Notes: generated by a model from the sequence alone, not told the origin. A stretch of 64,000 nt of DNA from an uncultured Roseburia sp. (GCA_947642555.1 CANRSX010000008.1:62001-126000), one strand, 5' to 3'. Positions 52,796 to 62,335 are shown, counted from the first letter of the stretch. Program-made: numbers and translations.

Positions 52796-52835
52796 TTGTA
52801 CTAAAATATATTTCCGTTTTCAAGCAGATTGCACA
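52796..52835. repeat. 40-bp direct repeat, copy 1
   Basis: Begins ATTGTACTAAAATATATTTC; about 36 of 40 bases match 63545-63584. The two copies bracket 10.7 kb of accessory genes and could be island or element ends. Confidence 0.6.
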
Positions 52836-52863
52836 GCACGATTCTTGTATATATTTTTTCCTT

Positions 52864-53250
52864 TCAGTCCTTCTCTCCCCTGCTGAAAATCTCCTGCACA
52901 ATATCCTCAATCCGCGGCTCCGCCACATAGATATTCTGCGGATGATACCACCCGATCAGCTCGATCATCGCATCCGCGGACGCCTTCTGCTCCGTTACAA
53001 GAAGCAGCGGGTGTTCCGTTCTCTCCGCAACACGATATCCTGCCGGCGTCTCCTCCCGCAAAATGCCCCCGCCGGATTCCAGCTTCACTGCGGTTCCCTT
53101 CGTATAGCGCTGCCTGAATGCTTCCGGCGTTCCGTCAAAAAGCTTCTTCCCCCGGTCAATCAGAATCAGGTGGTTGCAGACCGCCTCGATATCATCCATG
53201 TCATGCGTGGTCAGCATTACTGTAGTTCCCTTTGCCTGATGGCAGTATCG
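52864..53250 (-). pseudogene. ABC transporter ATPase, N-terminally truncated
   Basis: Only the C-terminal third is left: GTTVMLTTHDMDDIEAV (H-loop region) through IEDIVQEIFSRGEKD. Walker A, the signature and Walker B are gone. The break is near 53250, where an unrelated plus-strand operon begins. It likely worked with the ABC-2 permease wrecked at 50146-50660. Confidence 0.8.
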
Positions 53251-53338
53251 AAATTGCAGTAATTACTCATGCAAAATGCTTCTTCGTTTTATACACTATA
53301 CCTATATGGTGGAGCACCAAATGAAAGGAGCAAAAAAA

Positions 53339-54022
53339 ATGTCTGCAATTCAAAATGCGATTGAAGTGAGGAACTTAACAAAGGTTTTTAGTGGCAGAGT
53401 TTTGTTTGAGAATTTTAGCCTGAATGTAAAAGCAAATACCATCCATGCGATTATTGGTCCGAACGGTTCTGGAAAGACAACACTGCTACGCTTGATTACA
53501 GGGGTATACCAGCCAAATGCAGGGACAATCGACATTGCAGGGAAATATGCAATGCAGCTTGAAAATGACTATCTGTATGAAGAACAGACTGGTCTTGAAA
53601 ATTTGAAAATTTTTGGGAAATACTTTGGATTTGAAATAAATGATCGTTCAGACGATTATTGTACGCAATTAGGATTGACCGAGCATTTAGGAAAGCGTGT
53701 TAGCACTTATTCTAAAGGAATGAAAAGAAAACTGTCCCTCTTGATTGTTATTATGATGGGGCGGGATATTCTGCTCATGGATGAACCAACATCGGGTGTA
53801 GACCCCATATCCAGAGTAGAAATCCGTAGTTTGACAGAGGCTCTAAAAGCTGACGGAAAAACGGTTATTATTACATCACATGACCTTAGCGAGATTGAAA
53901 AGTGTGCTGATGATGTATCTATGATTAAAAATGGCAGATTGCTGTTTGATAAGGGTATTCAAGAAATGCAAGGACAATCATTGGAAGAAATCTTTATTAA
54001 GGAGGGCAATCGGTATGAGTAA
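53339..54022 (+). CDS. ABC transporter ATPase of an immunity-type operon
   Basis: A 227-residue ABC ATPase. Walker A GPNGSGKTTLL, signature YSKGMKRKLSLL, Walker B ILLMDEPTSGVD, switch histidine ITSHDLSE. The non-canonical signature (SKGM in place of SGGQ) is normal for lantibiotic-immunity and related ATPases. AAAGGAG precedes the ATG at 53339. First gene of a five-gene, low-GC operon with two permeases, a histidine kinase and a response regulator. Confidence 0.87.
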   Translation: MSAIQNAIEVRNLTKVFSGRVLFENFSLNVKANTIHAIIGPNGSGKTTLLRLITGVYQPNAGTIDIAGKYAMQLENDYLYEEQTGLENLKIFGKYFGFEINDRSDDYCTQLGLTEHLGKRVSTYSKGMKRKLSLLIVIMMGRDILLMDEPTSGVDPISRVEIRSLTEALKADGKTVIITSHDLSEIEKCADDVSMIKNGRLLFDKGIQEMQGQSLEEIFIKEGNRYE

Positions 54023-54719
54023 CATGGGAAAAGGCGCAGGCTACAATCTTACCAGAAGTAAAAGCCTCCTAATTGATACTGCGATTGTTGCCATTCTGGC
54101 AATTTTTATGAGCTTTGCAATGCAGATGGACGCCTTGCAGTCTAAGGGAGAGGATTATTTAGTCTTAATGCTCTATGCGGTTATTTGGGGTCTTACCTCC
54201 CTGCAATCCGGTGCTATGATTGTAGATTTGACAGCAAAGGATAAGTTAAGCCGGAGAATTGAATTTTTTGCAGCTTCTGGAATTACGGTAAAAGAGATTA
54301 TAAAACAGTATTCGATACAGATTTTCCGCTTTTCTGGTATTATCCCGTTCTTTGTTTTTATGAGTTGCTATTACTTTACCGACTGGACAATGAGCTTTGG
54401 GCGGATCGTATGTGTTTATCTTAGTATTCTTGTACTTAGTTTTTGTGAGATTGTCGCTTTGAATATCATTGTACTGGATGTGAAACGAGTAAAACTGTTC
54501 AAAAATATTCTGTTTTTTGGTAATTTTGCACTGGTTTATTTGATTGCGATGTCGGCAGAACGAATTACAGAGTTTGTGAATCAACATCATATAGGAATTG
54601 ACTATTTGATTATTGTGGTTGATGTTGCACTTTGCATGATGTTTGCACTATTAAGTTTCTTTAAGGCTCGGCACATGAGCAACGAAACAGTTATCAGGAG
54701 GGATGGCGAATGGGTTTGA
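54015..54719 (+). CDS. ABC transporter membrane subunit 1
   Basis: A 234-residue protein with about six hydrophobic segments. AAGGAGG lies before the ATG at 54015, which overlaps the ATPase stop by 8 bp. No family motif beyond general ABC-2-like layout; identity rests on the operon. Confidence 0.75.
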   Translation: MSNMGKGAGYNLTRSKSLLIDTAIVAILAIFMSFAMQMDALQSKGEDYLVLMLYAVIWGLTSLQSGAMIVDLTAKDKLSRRIEFFAASGITVKEIIKQYSIQIFRFSGIIPFFVFMSCYYFTDWTMSFGRIVCVYLSILVLSFCEIVALNIIVLDVKRVKLFKNILFFGNFALVYLIAMSAERITEFVNQHHIGIDYLIIVVDVALCMMFALLSFFKARHMSNETVIRRDGEWV

Positions 54720-55357
54720 TAACCTTAAACCTTAAAAGGGTATTGAACTGGAATTTTATTTTTATGAGTGCGGTAGCAGCTATCTTTGGCATGATCTCTC
54801 TGATGAACTTTGGGGATATTTCAGAGAACATTGTATTTGGCGTTGATATAAAATATTTTATGCTGGATGGCTGCCTGTGCTTATTTATCTTTTTTGCCGG
54901 AGAAATAAGCAAGGATATGTTGCAGCAAGAAAAAATCACAAAGAGAATAGAATGGAAACTTGCTAATGGTATTAAAATCTCAAGTATTGTTAAGGAGAAT
55001 CTGCTATCACTATGGATTGGAACGCTGATCCTTTTGTTTCCTCTACTTTTGATGATTTCCATTCGCCTGCCAAACCTTATCTTGTTATTAGGCACCTATT
55101 TTCTGATCCTTAGCATATTGTATTCGGCATTTATAAATGTTTTGATTCTCTGGATTAGAAATATGAACTGGTTTAAGAGTATTCCTATCTTTGCAACACT
55201 GCTTCATACTTTGCTGGTTGTCTTAAAATGCGGGATATTTATGAAAACGAATAATGTGTGGGTGTTGCTACTATTTTCTCCAGTGAGTATAATAGTTTTG
55301 ACTGCGTGTGGTTTATATCTGATGACTAAAGAACGGATCGTATCATCATATTACTAA
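54710..55357 (+). CDS. ABC transporter membrane subunit 2
   Basis: A 215-residue protein with about six hydrophobic segments, overlapping the previous gene by 10 bp. It probably forms the second half of the transporter with subunit 1. Such ATPase-plus-two-permease sets commonly expel or resist membrane-active peptides. Confidence 0.75.
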   Translation: MGLITLNLKRVLNWNFIFMSAVAAIFGMISLMNFGDISENIVFGVDIKYFMLDGCLCLFIFFAGEISKDMLQQEKITKRIEWKLANGIKISSIVKENLLSLWIGTLILLFPLLLMISIRLPNLILLLGTYFLILSILYSAFINVLILWIRNMNWFKSIPIFATLLHTLLVVLKCGIFMKTNNVWVLLLFSPVSIIVLTACGLYLMTKERIVSSYY

Positions 55358-55391
55358 CATAATGAATTTTAGCTGAAAGGAGGGGTGTTCC

Positions 55392-56696
55392 ATGCAGGAT
55401 AAACGCTTCTATCCGTATCTGTTTCTTCATGCGGGTATTGTGATTTTATGGGTTATATTGGATAGAATACGTAAAGGAATTGCGAATGACGGAACCATTA
55501 ACTTATTGTCGATTGCCGTCTTGCTTTGTTATTTCAATCTGCTCTATCTTCATGTAATGACATCACGGCGAAAGGCAACAATATCTGAATGTGGCTGGAA
55601 CCTGCTTTCTGTTTCCTTTATTGCGGCGCTGATGTATGATGGATTTTCTACCTTATACACGGGTGCATTTCTGGTTTTTGCATTGATTATCGGAATAATG
55701 CTGGTAAGAACTGACGCAAGCCGGGGAAAAATGGTTCGCCTGCTGTTTGGAATTGCGTCTATCATACTGTCGTTTTTCAATTTCCAAATTCTACCTGCGA
55801 TAACTATGTTAATTGGAATGTTCGTGGGAATTTTCCTTGATTACAGATATGTAAATTTGAAACAGGTTAATATTCTTCCGATCGCCCAGAGGAAAGCAAG
55901 ATATGTCCTCGTTTTTATGATTCCCTTGTTTACAGTCGTACTCTATTACTTTGATTTGTCCACCCTGCAAGTCAATGTGTTTTTTCAGCTTATAATGCTT
56001 TTATTTGAGGCCTTTGCTGTCATTCATCTTGGTGACATGGAGGCCCGTTACAAGGAGTTGACAAAGTATTATGAATTAACGAACTATATTGCAAATGAGA
56101 GGGAAGATTTCTCAAGGCTGCTTCACAACGATGTGCTTCAAGATATTGGAGGTGCCAAAAACCTTCTGTCGCTTCGCTTACCAGCTATTGATGAAACAAA
56201 AAGGATATTATCTGATTTGGAACTGCGAATAAGAAATATGATGAATTTCTATTCGTCTAATATCTTTTCGGGGTATGCTTCATGGGAACATATTGAATAT
56301 ATGCTTGACGCCATTAAGAAGCTGTACCCAAAGAAAAATATATTTATAGATTTTACCATTGACAGCGCAGCAAGAGCTGCTTTGAAAAAAGATAACAGTT
56401 TGAAACAGGCTATGCAGATAATTAAAGAGCTTGTCAACAATGTTTATAAACATGCTGCCGCTACTTTTATCCATTTGGAAATCACACTAAATGAGGAAAG
56501 TGAACTCGTTATTATCTGTCAAAATGATGGAGCGAAGTCAAATGACATTGAAAATATCCTTACTTCCAAAGGCGGCATGTTGTTCTTGACGGTGTTGATA
56601 AATGGGAATGGTGGCAACATTCAGTATTTAGAGAAAGATGGTATTTTAACTGCAACGGCAGTTTTGGGGAAAAAAAATGAAGATATTACTATTTGA
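55392..56696 (+). CDS. Sensor histidine kinase, NarL/DesK-type
   Basis: A 434-residue membrane kinase. Residues 1-215 have about six to seven hydrophobic segments with no sizeable outside loop, typical of intramembrane sensing. The dimerisation box EDFSRLLHNDVLQDIGG carries the phosphorylated histidine (HisKA_3), and IKELVNNVYKHAAA is the N-box of the ATPase domain. GGAGGGG precedes the ATG. It overlaps the response regulator gene by 20 bp. Confidence 0.85.
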   Translation: MQDKRFYPYLFLHAGIVILWVILDRIRKGIANDGTINLLSIAVLLCYFNLLYLHVMTSRRKATISECGWNLLSVSFIAALMYDGFSTLYTGAFLVFALIIGIMLVRTDASRGKMVRLLFGIASIILSFFNFQILPAITMLIGMFVGIFLDYRYVNLKQVNILPIAQRKARYVLVFMIPLFTVVLYYFDLSTLQVNVFFQLIMLLFEAFAVIHLGDMEARYKELTKYYELTNYIANEREDFSRLLHNDVLQDIGGAKNLLSLRLPAIDETKRILSDLELRIRNMMNFYSSNIFSGYASWEHIEYMLDAIKKLYPKKNIFIDFTIDSAARAALKKDNSLKQAMQIIKELVNNVYKHAAATFIHLEITLNEESELVIICQNDGAKSNDIENILTSKGGMLFLTVLINGNGGNIQYLEKDGILTATAVLGKKNEDITI

Positions 56697-57276
56697 TGAT
56701 CACAGGATATTTGGAGAGAGTTTAAGCAAACTTCTGGAAGATTGGGACGCAATCTCAATCTGTCACTATGTAAGTAATGAAACAAAGTTTTGGAATATTC
56801 TTTCCGCAGACGAATGGGACATTGTATTATTGGATGTTAACCTAAGAGATCAGTCAAAAAATTCTGGCATTGACCTGATAGAAAAAATATATAACAAAAA
56901 ACCAAAAACAAAAGTGGCTATGCTATCCTCTTATGATATGCCGGTTTATAGACAGGAGGCGCTTAAAAGAGGTGCTGTAAGTTATATTGACAAGTCGGCT
57001 TCTGCTGATGAGCTGGTAAAAAAACTTATGGCTATTAGTAAAGGTCACAAATCCACTACGTCCCCTTTATTAGATCCCCTGACAGATCGTGAAGCGGAAA
57101 TTATTAAGGCGATTGGAACCGGGAAAACAAAGCATGAAATAGCGCAAGAACTGTATATCAGTGAACGGACACTTTACAACCATATCCAGAGCATCTACGA
57201 TAAGCTGGGGGCTAAAAATGCTATCGAAGCCTATAACAAGGCTATTGCACTTGGATATATCACACCCTTAATATGA
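56677..57276 (+). CDS. NarL/FixJ-family response regulator
   Basis: A 199-residue regulator: receiver domain with acidic pair FDDH, phosphoacceptor D53 (LLDVNL) and K106 (YIDKS), then a LuxR-type HTH (LTDREAEIIKAIGTGKTKHE and ISERTLYNHIQSIYDKLGA). It pairs with the kinase just upstream and probably controls this same ABC operon. A strong terminator follows at 57381. Confidence 0.9.
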   Translation: MKILLFDDHRIFGESLSKLLEDWDAISICHYVSNETKFWNILSADEWDIVLLDVNLRDQSKNSGIDLIEKIYNKKPKTKVAMLSSYDMPVYRQEALKRGAVSYIDKSASADELVKKLMAISKGHKSTTSPLLDPLTDREAEIIKAIGTGKTKHEIAQELYISERTLYNHIQSIYDKLGAKNAIEAYNKAIALGYITPLI

Positions 57277-57380
57277 GTTTAGGCAATAAGAGGGACAGAT
57301 ATATCAGAACACAAGTGACAAGTATGCACATTATGTAAGCAGATAGCAAAAACAAGTATCATTGAACGACTTCATCAAAA

Positions 57381-57434
57381 CAATAAAGAAAAGCTGGGAG
57401 CAAGATCAAGTCTGCTTCCAGCTTTTCTTTATTG
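57381..57434. terminator. Strong terminator hairpin after the two-component operon
   Basis: A 22-bp stem with one mismatch (57381-57402 with 57413-57434) and a 10-base loop, A-rich on one side and T-rich on the other. The remaining part of the 378-bp gap 57277-57654 shows no gene. Confidence 0.85.
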
Positions 57435-57654
57435 GGTTTGTCAAGTATAATGTGTAAGTTTTTATATTTTCCCTTACCGGCAGTTTTATGGCTGCCGGTT
57501 TTGTACGTCAGAATCAGTATTGTTCGTATTTGAGTATGGATAATTGAAATAATCTATAACCGCGTCGGTTAGTTCATCTTATAAATTCAACCAATAGTAG
57601 AAGTTACAATCTTTATGCGAAATGTATCTTCTGTCTGAACCGCGGAATAACCTG

Positions 57655-58833
57655 TCACCCCTTCTTACGAACACTCGGAAGTACCTCCGGCGCCACAATC
57701 GTTCCCAGATACTGATCATAACAGTTCGGCAGATGCCCGATATCAAGCGCCTGATATCCCCGCTGCGCCAGATCATATGCCAGTATCGTAGCTGTCGGTC
57801 CTGCGGACAACAAAAACAGCTTATCCGGCGACTCTTTCAGACACTCATCTAGAATCGTATCATATGCCTCAAATGCATGAACCGGCGGAACATGAATCAT
57901 TTTGTGTGAATGAATGCCGTCAAACAGCTCTGGTTTCATCTCAAACCTTCCGCCGTCGCCCGCCACAAAGACAACATCGCGTTTCTCCCACAGTTTCCGA
58001 ATCACTTCCAGCGTATTTTCATAAAATACCGCGTTGCGTGAAACATCTGTGTTCCCATAAAAGCTTCCCGTAAAATACGGTCTCAGATCTCCTGATGCCC
58101 GATACCAGTATGCCTCCCAGAAAGACAGCTCGCCAAAGCAATTCTGTATGTTATTGTATTCCGAGCAGAACTCGGGAATTGTGACTAAAAGCGTTCTGTC
58201 GCTCTGATATGCCAGTACCTCGAGCAGACGCTCCCTGATTTTTTCTGAAAACCTCTGAAAACCAATATCCCGTCCCATACAAAGGTTAAATTCTCCATCT
58301 CCAAACCGCGCAAGCGAACATTTCTGTTCCAATATATATTCGATGCTTTCTGTCGTCGTGAGCACCTTTGGATGAGCGTTTTGAATCGCCTTAAGGCCCT
58401 CCTCTACATCCGGCGTCCGTTCCATATACCCGCTGCAGATTGCGAAAACAGAGATCTCATTCCCCTCAATCTTCATTACCGCACATTTCGGATAGATATC
58501 ACCAGGATCAATCCAGCAAAAATTATTCTCTTTTGAGAAAAAACGTAATGTTTCCTCCCCTTTCTGGGCCAGTGCAAGTCGTTTCTCCAGTTTTTTCAGC
58601 AATTCGCCTCCTTTCTCCAGATATTTTTTTACCGGACTCATATAACGAATCACATAATCCGGATACCGTACCTCTTTTATGCAAAAGAGCTCCTGTTTCC
58701 TGCATTCCAGCAGCACCTGTTCCATATATGCCGCTTCTTTCTCTGAACACCACACTTCTTTTCTGCCTTCCATAATCTCCTCCCTGTCAAAGCGTTTTGG
58801 CGCTGTCAGCAGCCTGTTCTCCTGCTCCCTCAC
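57655..58833 (-). CDS. GT-D fold glycosyltransferase (DUF1792-like)
   Basis: A 392-residue protein. The C-terminal 260 residues match the GT-D glycosyltransferase domain: TTTESIEYILEQKCSLARFGDGEFNL is its hallmark start, then FWEAYWYRASGDLRPYFTGS and LLSAGPTATILAYDLAQRGY. The N-terminal 130 residues are a helical region I do not recognise. Known GT-D enzymes add glucose in glycan chains on serine-rich adhesins. ATGA overlap with the ABC exporter gene upstream suggests a glycan or glycosylated product is exported. A truncated copy lies at 50677. Confidence 0.8.
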   Translation of the reverse strand: MREQENRLLTAPKRFDREEIMEGRKEVWCSEKEAAYMEQVLLECRKQELFCIKEVRYPDYVIRYMSPVKKYLEKGGELLKKLEKRLALAQKGEETLRFFSKENNFCWIDPGDIYPKCAVMKIEGNEISVFAICSGYMERTPDVEEGLKAIQNAHPKVLTTTESIEYILEQKCSLARFGDGEFNLCMGRDIGFQRFSEKIRERLLEVLAYQSDRTLLVTIPEFCSEYNNIQNCFGELSFWEAYWYRASGDLRPYFTGSFYGNTDVSRNAVFYENTLEVIRKLWEKRDVVFVAGDGGRFEMKPELFDGIHSHKMIHVPPVHAFEAYDTILDECLKESPDKLFLLSAGPTATILAYDLAQRGYQALDIGHLPNCYDQYLGTIVAPEVLPSVRKKG

Positions 58834-60539
58834 GTCTCTTCCCTCAGCACGCCCCGGTCCATCCGGTACACCCGGTCCGCAAATGCTGTCATTTCTTCAG
58901 AATGTGTAATAAAGATCATTGTCTCATTCCTGCCGCTGTGAAAAAGCACTTCCTGCAGCCTCGCAGCCGCCCCCGGATCAAGCGCCGACGACATCTCATC
59001 AAACAGGAAAATACTCCCGTTCTTTAAAAATGCCCGGGCAATCGCAATCCGCTGTTTCTGACCGCCTGAAAGCTTTCCGCCGCCTTCTCCCACATTTGTC
59101 TTGTATCCGTCTTCCATTTTCAGAATCTCATCATGGATCTGTGCCCGCCCTGCAGCGGCATACACCTCATCATCAGACGCCTCCTGCTTTCCCATCCGTA
59201 TATTTTCCATCACACTTCCATCAAACAATGCGCTGTCCTGCGGCACATAGGAAATATGTTCCCGAAGACATCCGGCATCCGTATTCCATACAGGCTTTCC
59301 CCGATAACGGATCTCCCCGGCATCCGGCTTTTGCATACCGAGGAGCAGACGGCATAACGTCGTTTTTCCAGAACCCGATTCTCCAATGACAGCAATATGC
59401 TCTCCGCGCTTTACCCGCAGGTCAACGTTTGAAAGTCCGGACTCTCCTCCCGGATACGTGTAGCATACACCGGAAAGCTCAAGCTCCGGTATTTCCTCCT
59501 CCACGGAAAATCCCTCTGTCTTCCCAGATGCAGATTCCGGCATTTCCTGGCCGGTTTCCTTCGTCCCGCAGTCCAGCAGTTCAAATACGCGCCGTCCTGA
59601 AACGAGTCCCGGCTGAATATACTGGATAAATGCGTTCGATTCCTGTGCCGCCTTCGCAGTGATCTCCGATAAGGATGCCGCGAGAACAATCTCAGAAAGT
59701 TCCGCCTCACCATCCATCACAAGCAGGAGGACAAGCAGAAAGCAGATCACCTGTATCATCCCCTTAAAAAGCTCCAGAAGCGAATAGCCGCAGCCAATCC
59801 AGAAACCATAGCTGACGCGCTGTCTGCAGATCTCCTCACATGTTTTCCGGTATCTCCCCTGCAGAATGTTCTGCAGACCGAACACCTTTACCACCTGAAT
59901 GCCGGACAGCACCTCAAGCAGATGCGTTACCGACCCGTCTGACTGTTTTCTCGCTTCGCTCTCCCGGCTGCGTATTCTGGGATTCAGAAGGATGGAACAA
60001 AGAACTGACGCTGCGCACAGCACAGACGACATGACCGCCAGCTTCCAGTGGATCCGCCATAGCAGTATCGTTCCTGCGGTTATGTAAAAAAAGAATTTTG
60101 CAAGTCCCGTAACGGCATAGGAAGAAAACATGCTGACCGCACGCGCTGCATCCGTATTCAGACGTCCGAGATAATCTCCCTCCCGAAATCGGGAAAACAC
60201 ATCTCCCGGCATCCTCTCAATCTGTGCAAACAGCTGTTTCTGAAGATTTACCGCACCATAATATGCGCTTGTCCGTCTGAGATATCCGCCGATACAAACG
60301 AGCGGCGCACAGCCCAGAAAGACAAGCAGCAACAGCAGAACTTCGCCTGCCATCGCCTCTGTCCGCTCTCCCGTCACATAGCAGACCAGGCGCTCTAAAA
60401 CAAACGGGACGGCAAACACCATGGCAATATCACCGACGGATAAAAACCATCCTGCCAAATATCTGCCTTTCTGATCTCCCAGGAATCCAAACGCGCGACT
60501 CATCAGGGAAAACGCTTCACGAAATGTTAGTTTTTCCAT
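58830..60539 (-). CDS. ABC exporter half-transporter B (permease-ATPase fusion)
   Basis: A 569-residue protein: six-helix transmembrane domain (residues 1-320) followed by an ABC ATPase. Walker A IGESGSGKTTLCR, signature KLSGGQKQRIAIARAF, Walker B SIFLFDEMSSALD, switch histidine FITHSEE; all catalytic residues are present. No C39 peptidase domain. GGGGGT lies before the ATG at 60539; an ATG at 60551 is also possible. It overlaps the partner gene by 23 bp, so the two probably form a heterodimer. Confidence 0.88.
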   Translation of the reverse strand: MEKLTFREAFSLMSRAFGFLGDQKGRYLAGWFLSVGDIAMVFAVPFVLERLVCYVTGERTEAMAGEVLLLLLVFLGCAPLVCIGGYLRRTSAYYGAVNLQKQLFAQIERMPGDVFSRFREGDYLGRLNTDAARAVSMFSSYAVTGLAKFFFYITAGTILLWRIHWKLAVMSSVLCAASVLCSILLNPRIRSRESEARKQSDGSVTHLLEVLSGIQVVKVFGLQNILQGRYRKTCEEICRQRVSYGFWIGCGYSLLELFKGMIQVICFLLVLLLVMDGEAELSEIVLAASLSEITAKAAQESNAFIQYIQPGLVSGRRVFELLDCGTKETGQEMPESASGKTEGFSVEEEIPELELSGVCYTYPGGESGLSNVDLRVKRGEHIAVIGESGSGKTTLCRLLLGMQKPDAGEIRYRGKPVWNTDAGCLREHISYVPQDSALFDGSVMENIRMGKQEASDDEVYAAAGRAQIHDEILKMEDGYKTNVGEGGGKLSGGQKQRIAIARAFLKNGSIFLFDEMSSALDPGAAARLQEVLFHSGRNETMIFITHSEEMTAFADRVYRMDRGVLREET

Positions 60540-62277
60540 GCATACCCCCATTTAGAAAAGATCCCGGCGTTCCCTCTGCCGCGATTTTCCCGTCTGCTAT
60601 TTCATACAGATAATCCGTCTTTAAAAGGGTGGCCTTCCGATGCGAAATAATAAGCGCGGTTTTTCCCGCGAGGAGCCGTTTTAACGCCTGTCCGAGCGCC
60701 GCCTCTGACCCGACATCCAGCGCAGAGGTCGGCTCGTCCAGAATTACAATTGGCGCGTCGCGCAGGATCGCCCTTGCAATCGAAAGGCGCTGTCTTTGTC
60801 CTCCCGAAAGCGTTCCGCCGCGCACACCGATATGGGTATCCATTCCATGCTCCAGCCCCTTTACATAAGTCCACAGCTGCGCCGCACGCAGAGCGTCCAC
60901 AAGCTCCTCCTCCGTCGCATTCTGCTTTCCCATCTGGAGATTTTCCCGGATTGTGCCGTCAAACAGAACCGGCTCCTGCGTCACAAGTGAAATCTGTTCC
61001 CGAATCTGCTGTATGCTCATACAACAGAGATCAACTTCATTTACAAAGATGCTGCCTGCGGGCGGTTCATACAGCCTGCACAGAAGTTTCAGGACCGTAC
61101 TCTTTCCGCTCCCGCTGGCGCCGCACAGTCCGACCGTCTGCCCGGCTCTGACATGAAACGACACCCCATGCAGAATCGTCTGATTCTCCGAATATCCAAA
61201 CCACAGATTCCGAAACGAAATCGCAGGGATTCCTTCCTCCTCTAGCTCTCTTCCCGGCAGTAATACAGCCCGCCCTGACTCCTCGGTTTCCAGATCGAGG
61301 AACTCATAATAACGCCGTGCCAGCGCATTTCCTTTGCGCAGATTTTCAAAAACCAGATCCAGAATCTCTATCGCTGACCGGACGCTCTCCGACATCGCTG
61401 CAAACGAAACAAATGTACCTACCGTCAGCTCACCGGCACGTACAAAAATCACCCCCAGAAACAACAGCAGAAACAGCAGCGACACACTGGAAAGATACCG
61501 GATCAGCGTAAGCCTCGCCCCCAGACGCTCGCTCTGCCGGTTGCTTTCCACCGCATTATCCATATAACCGCCAAACCGCTCCAGAAGGAATTTCTCCGCC
61601 CGGTAAGTACGTACCGTTTCCATATTCCGGATTCCCTCCGCCGCCACGTTCATCGCGGCGCCCGTCATATCCGCCACCGCTTTCTTTTTCTGTTCAATCG
61701 GCCGGCTCAGTCTCCCTGTTACCCAGATCATAAGCGGAACCACCGTAAAGTAAAGCGCTGTGAGTCTCCAGTCCAGACGAAAACAAAAACCCAGCGCCAC
61801 CGCAGCATAGATCACCGCATGTATATGCCAGGTCAGAATCCCGGAAAACACATCGGAAAGTCCTTCGAGATCACTGTTTAACCGGGACGACAGATCACCT
61901 GCCCGAACGTGATTCTCCAGTACCGGCAGTTTCAGCATCGTCAGGACGGAAAAAGCTCGTGTCCGCAGGCCGAGGATCATACCTTCCATCACCACCCTGG
62001 CCAGCGTATACTGTGCCACGATCAGAGCACTGCGAATTACAAGAAAAAACAGAATTGCCTTTACGAATGAGAATGCCGCGGAAATCTCCTGACTTACCCC
62101 AAGATCGATCGCACGTCCCAAAAGATCCGCCACAGACGACGACAGCAGGCCGATTCCGGTGATCAGAAGTACAAGCAGGAACATGCTTCCCCACTGTTTT
62201 TTTGTATCAAGAAAAATTCGTCCAAGATATCCCATCCGTTTTTCCTCATCGTCATCTGTCGAAAATCCATGTTTCAT
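60517..62277 (-). CDS. ABC exporter half-transporter A (permease-ATPase fusion)
   Basis: A 586-residue protein with a six-helix domain then an ABC ATPase. Walker A CGASGSGKSTVLK, signature TLSGGQRQRLSIARAI, Walker B IVILDEPTSALD, switch histidine IISHRKA. First gene of the exporter-glycosyltransferase unit. The start is uncertain: the ATG at 62277 lacks a clear binding site, while the ATG at 62235 follows GAGGAAAAACGG and fits other exporters. Confidence 0.87.
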   Translation of the reverse strand: MKHGFSTDDDEEKRMGYLGRIFLDTKKQWGSMFLLVLLITGIGLLSSSVADLLGRAIDLGVSQEISAAFSFVKAILFFLVIRSALIVAQYTLARVVMEGMILGLRTRAFSVLTMLKLPVLENHVRAGDLSSRLNSDLEGLSDVFSGILTWHIHAVIYAAVALGFCFRLDWRLTALYFTVVPLMIWVTGRLSRPIEQKKKAVADMTGAAMNVAAEGIRNMETVRTYRAEKFLLERFGGYMDNAVESNRQSERLGARLTLIRYLSSVSLLFLLLFLGVIFVRAGELTVGTFVSFAAMSESVRSAIEILDLVFENLRKGNALARRYYEFLDLETEESGRAVLLPGRELEEEGIPAISFRNLWFGYSENQTILHGVSFHVRAGQTVGLCGASGSGKSTVLKLLCRLYEPPAGSIFVNEVDLCCMSIQQIREQISLVTQEPVLFDGTIRENLQMGKQNATEEELVDALRAAQLWTYVKGLEHGMDTHIGVRGGTLSGGQRQRLSIARAILRDAPIVILDEPTSALDVGSEAALGQALKRLLAGKTALIISHRKATLLKTDYLYEIADGKIAAEGTPGSFLNGGMHGKTNIS

Positions 62278-62335
62278 CCAGGAAAAAGCGCCTTATATAA
62301 AAATATAGTATCACACTTTGTCTCCTCTATCAATT

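Noticed and set aside
53339-62277. A lantibiotic or other RiPP biosynthetic cluster
   Set aside because: There are immunity-type and exporter-type transporters, but no modifying enzyme of a known RiPP class, no C39 peptidase and no convincing precursor.
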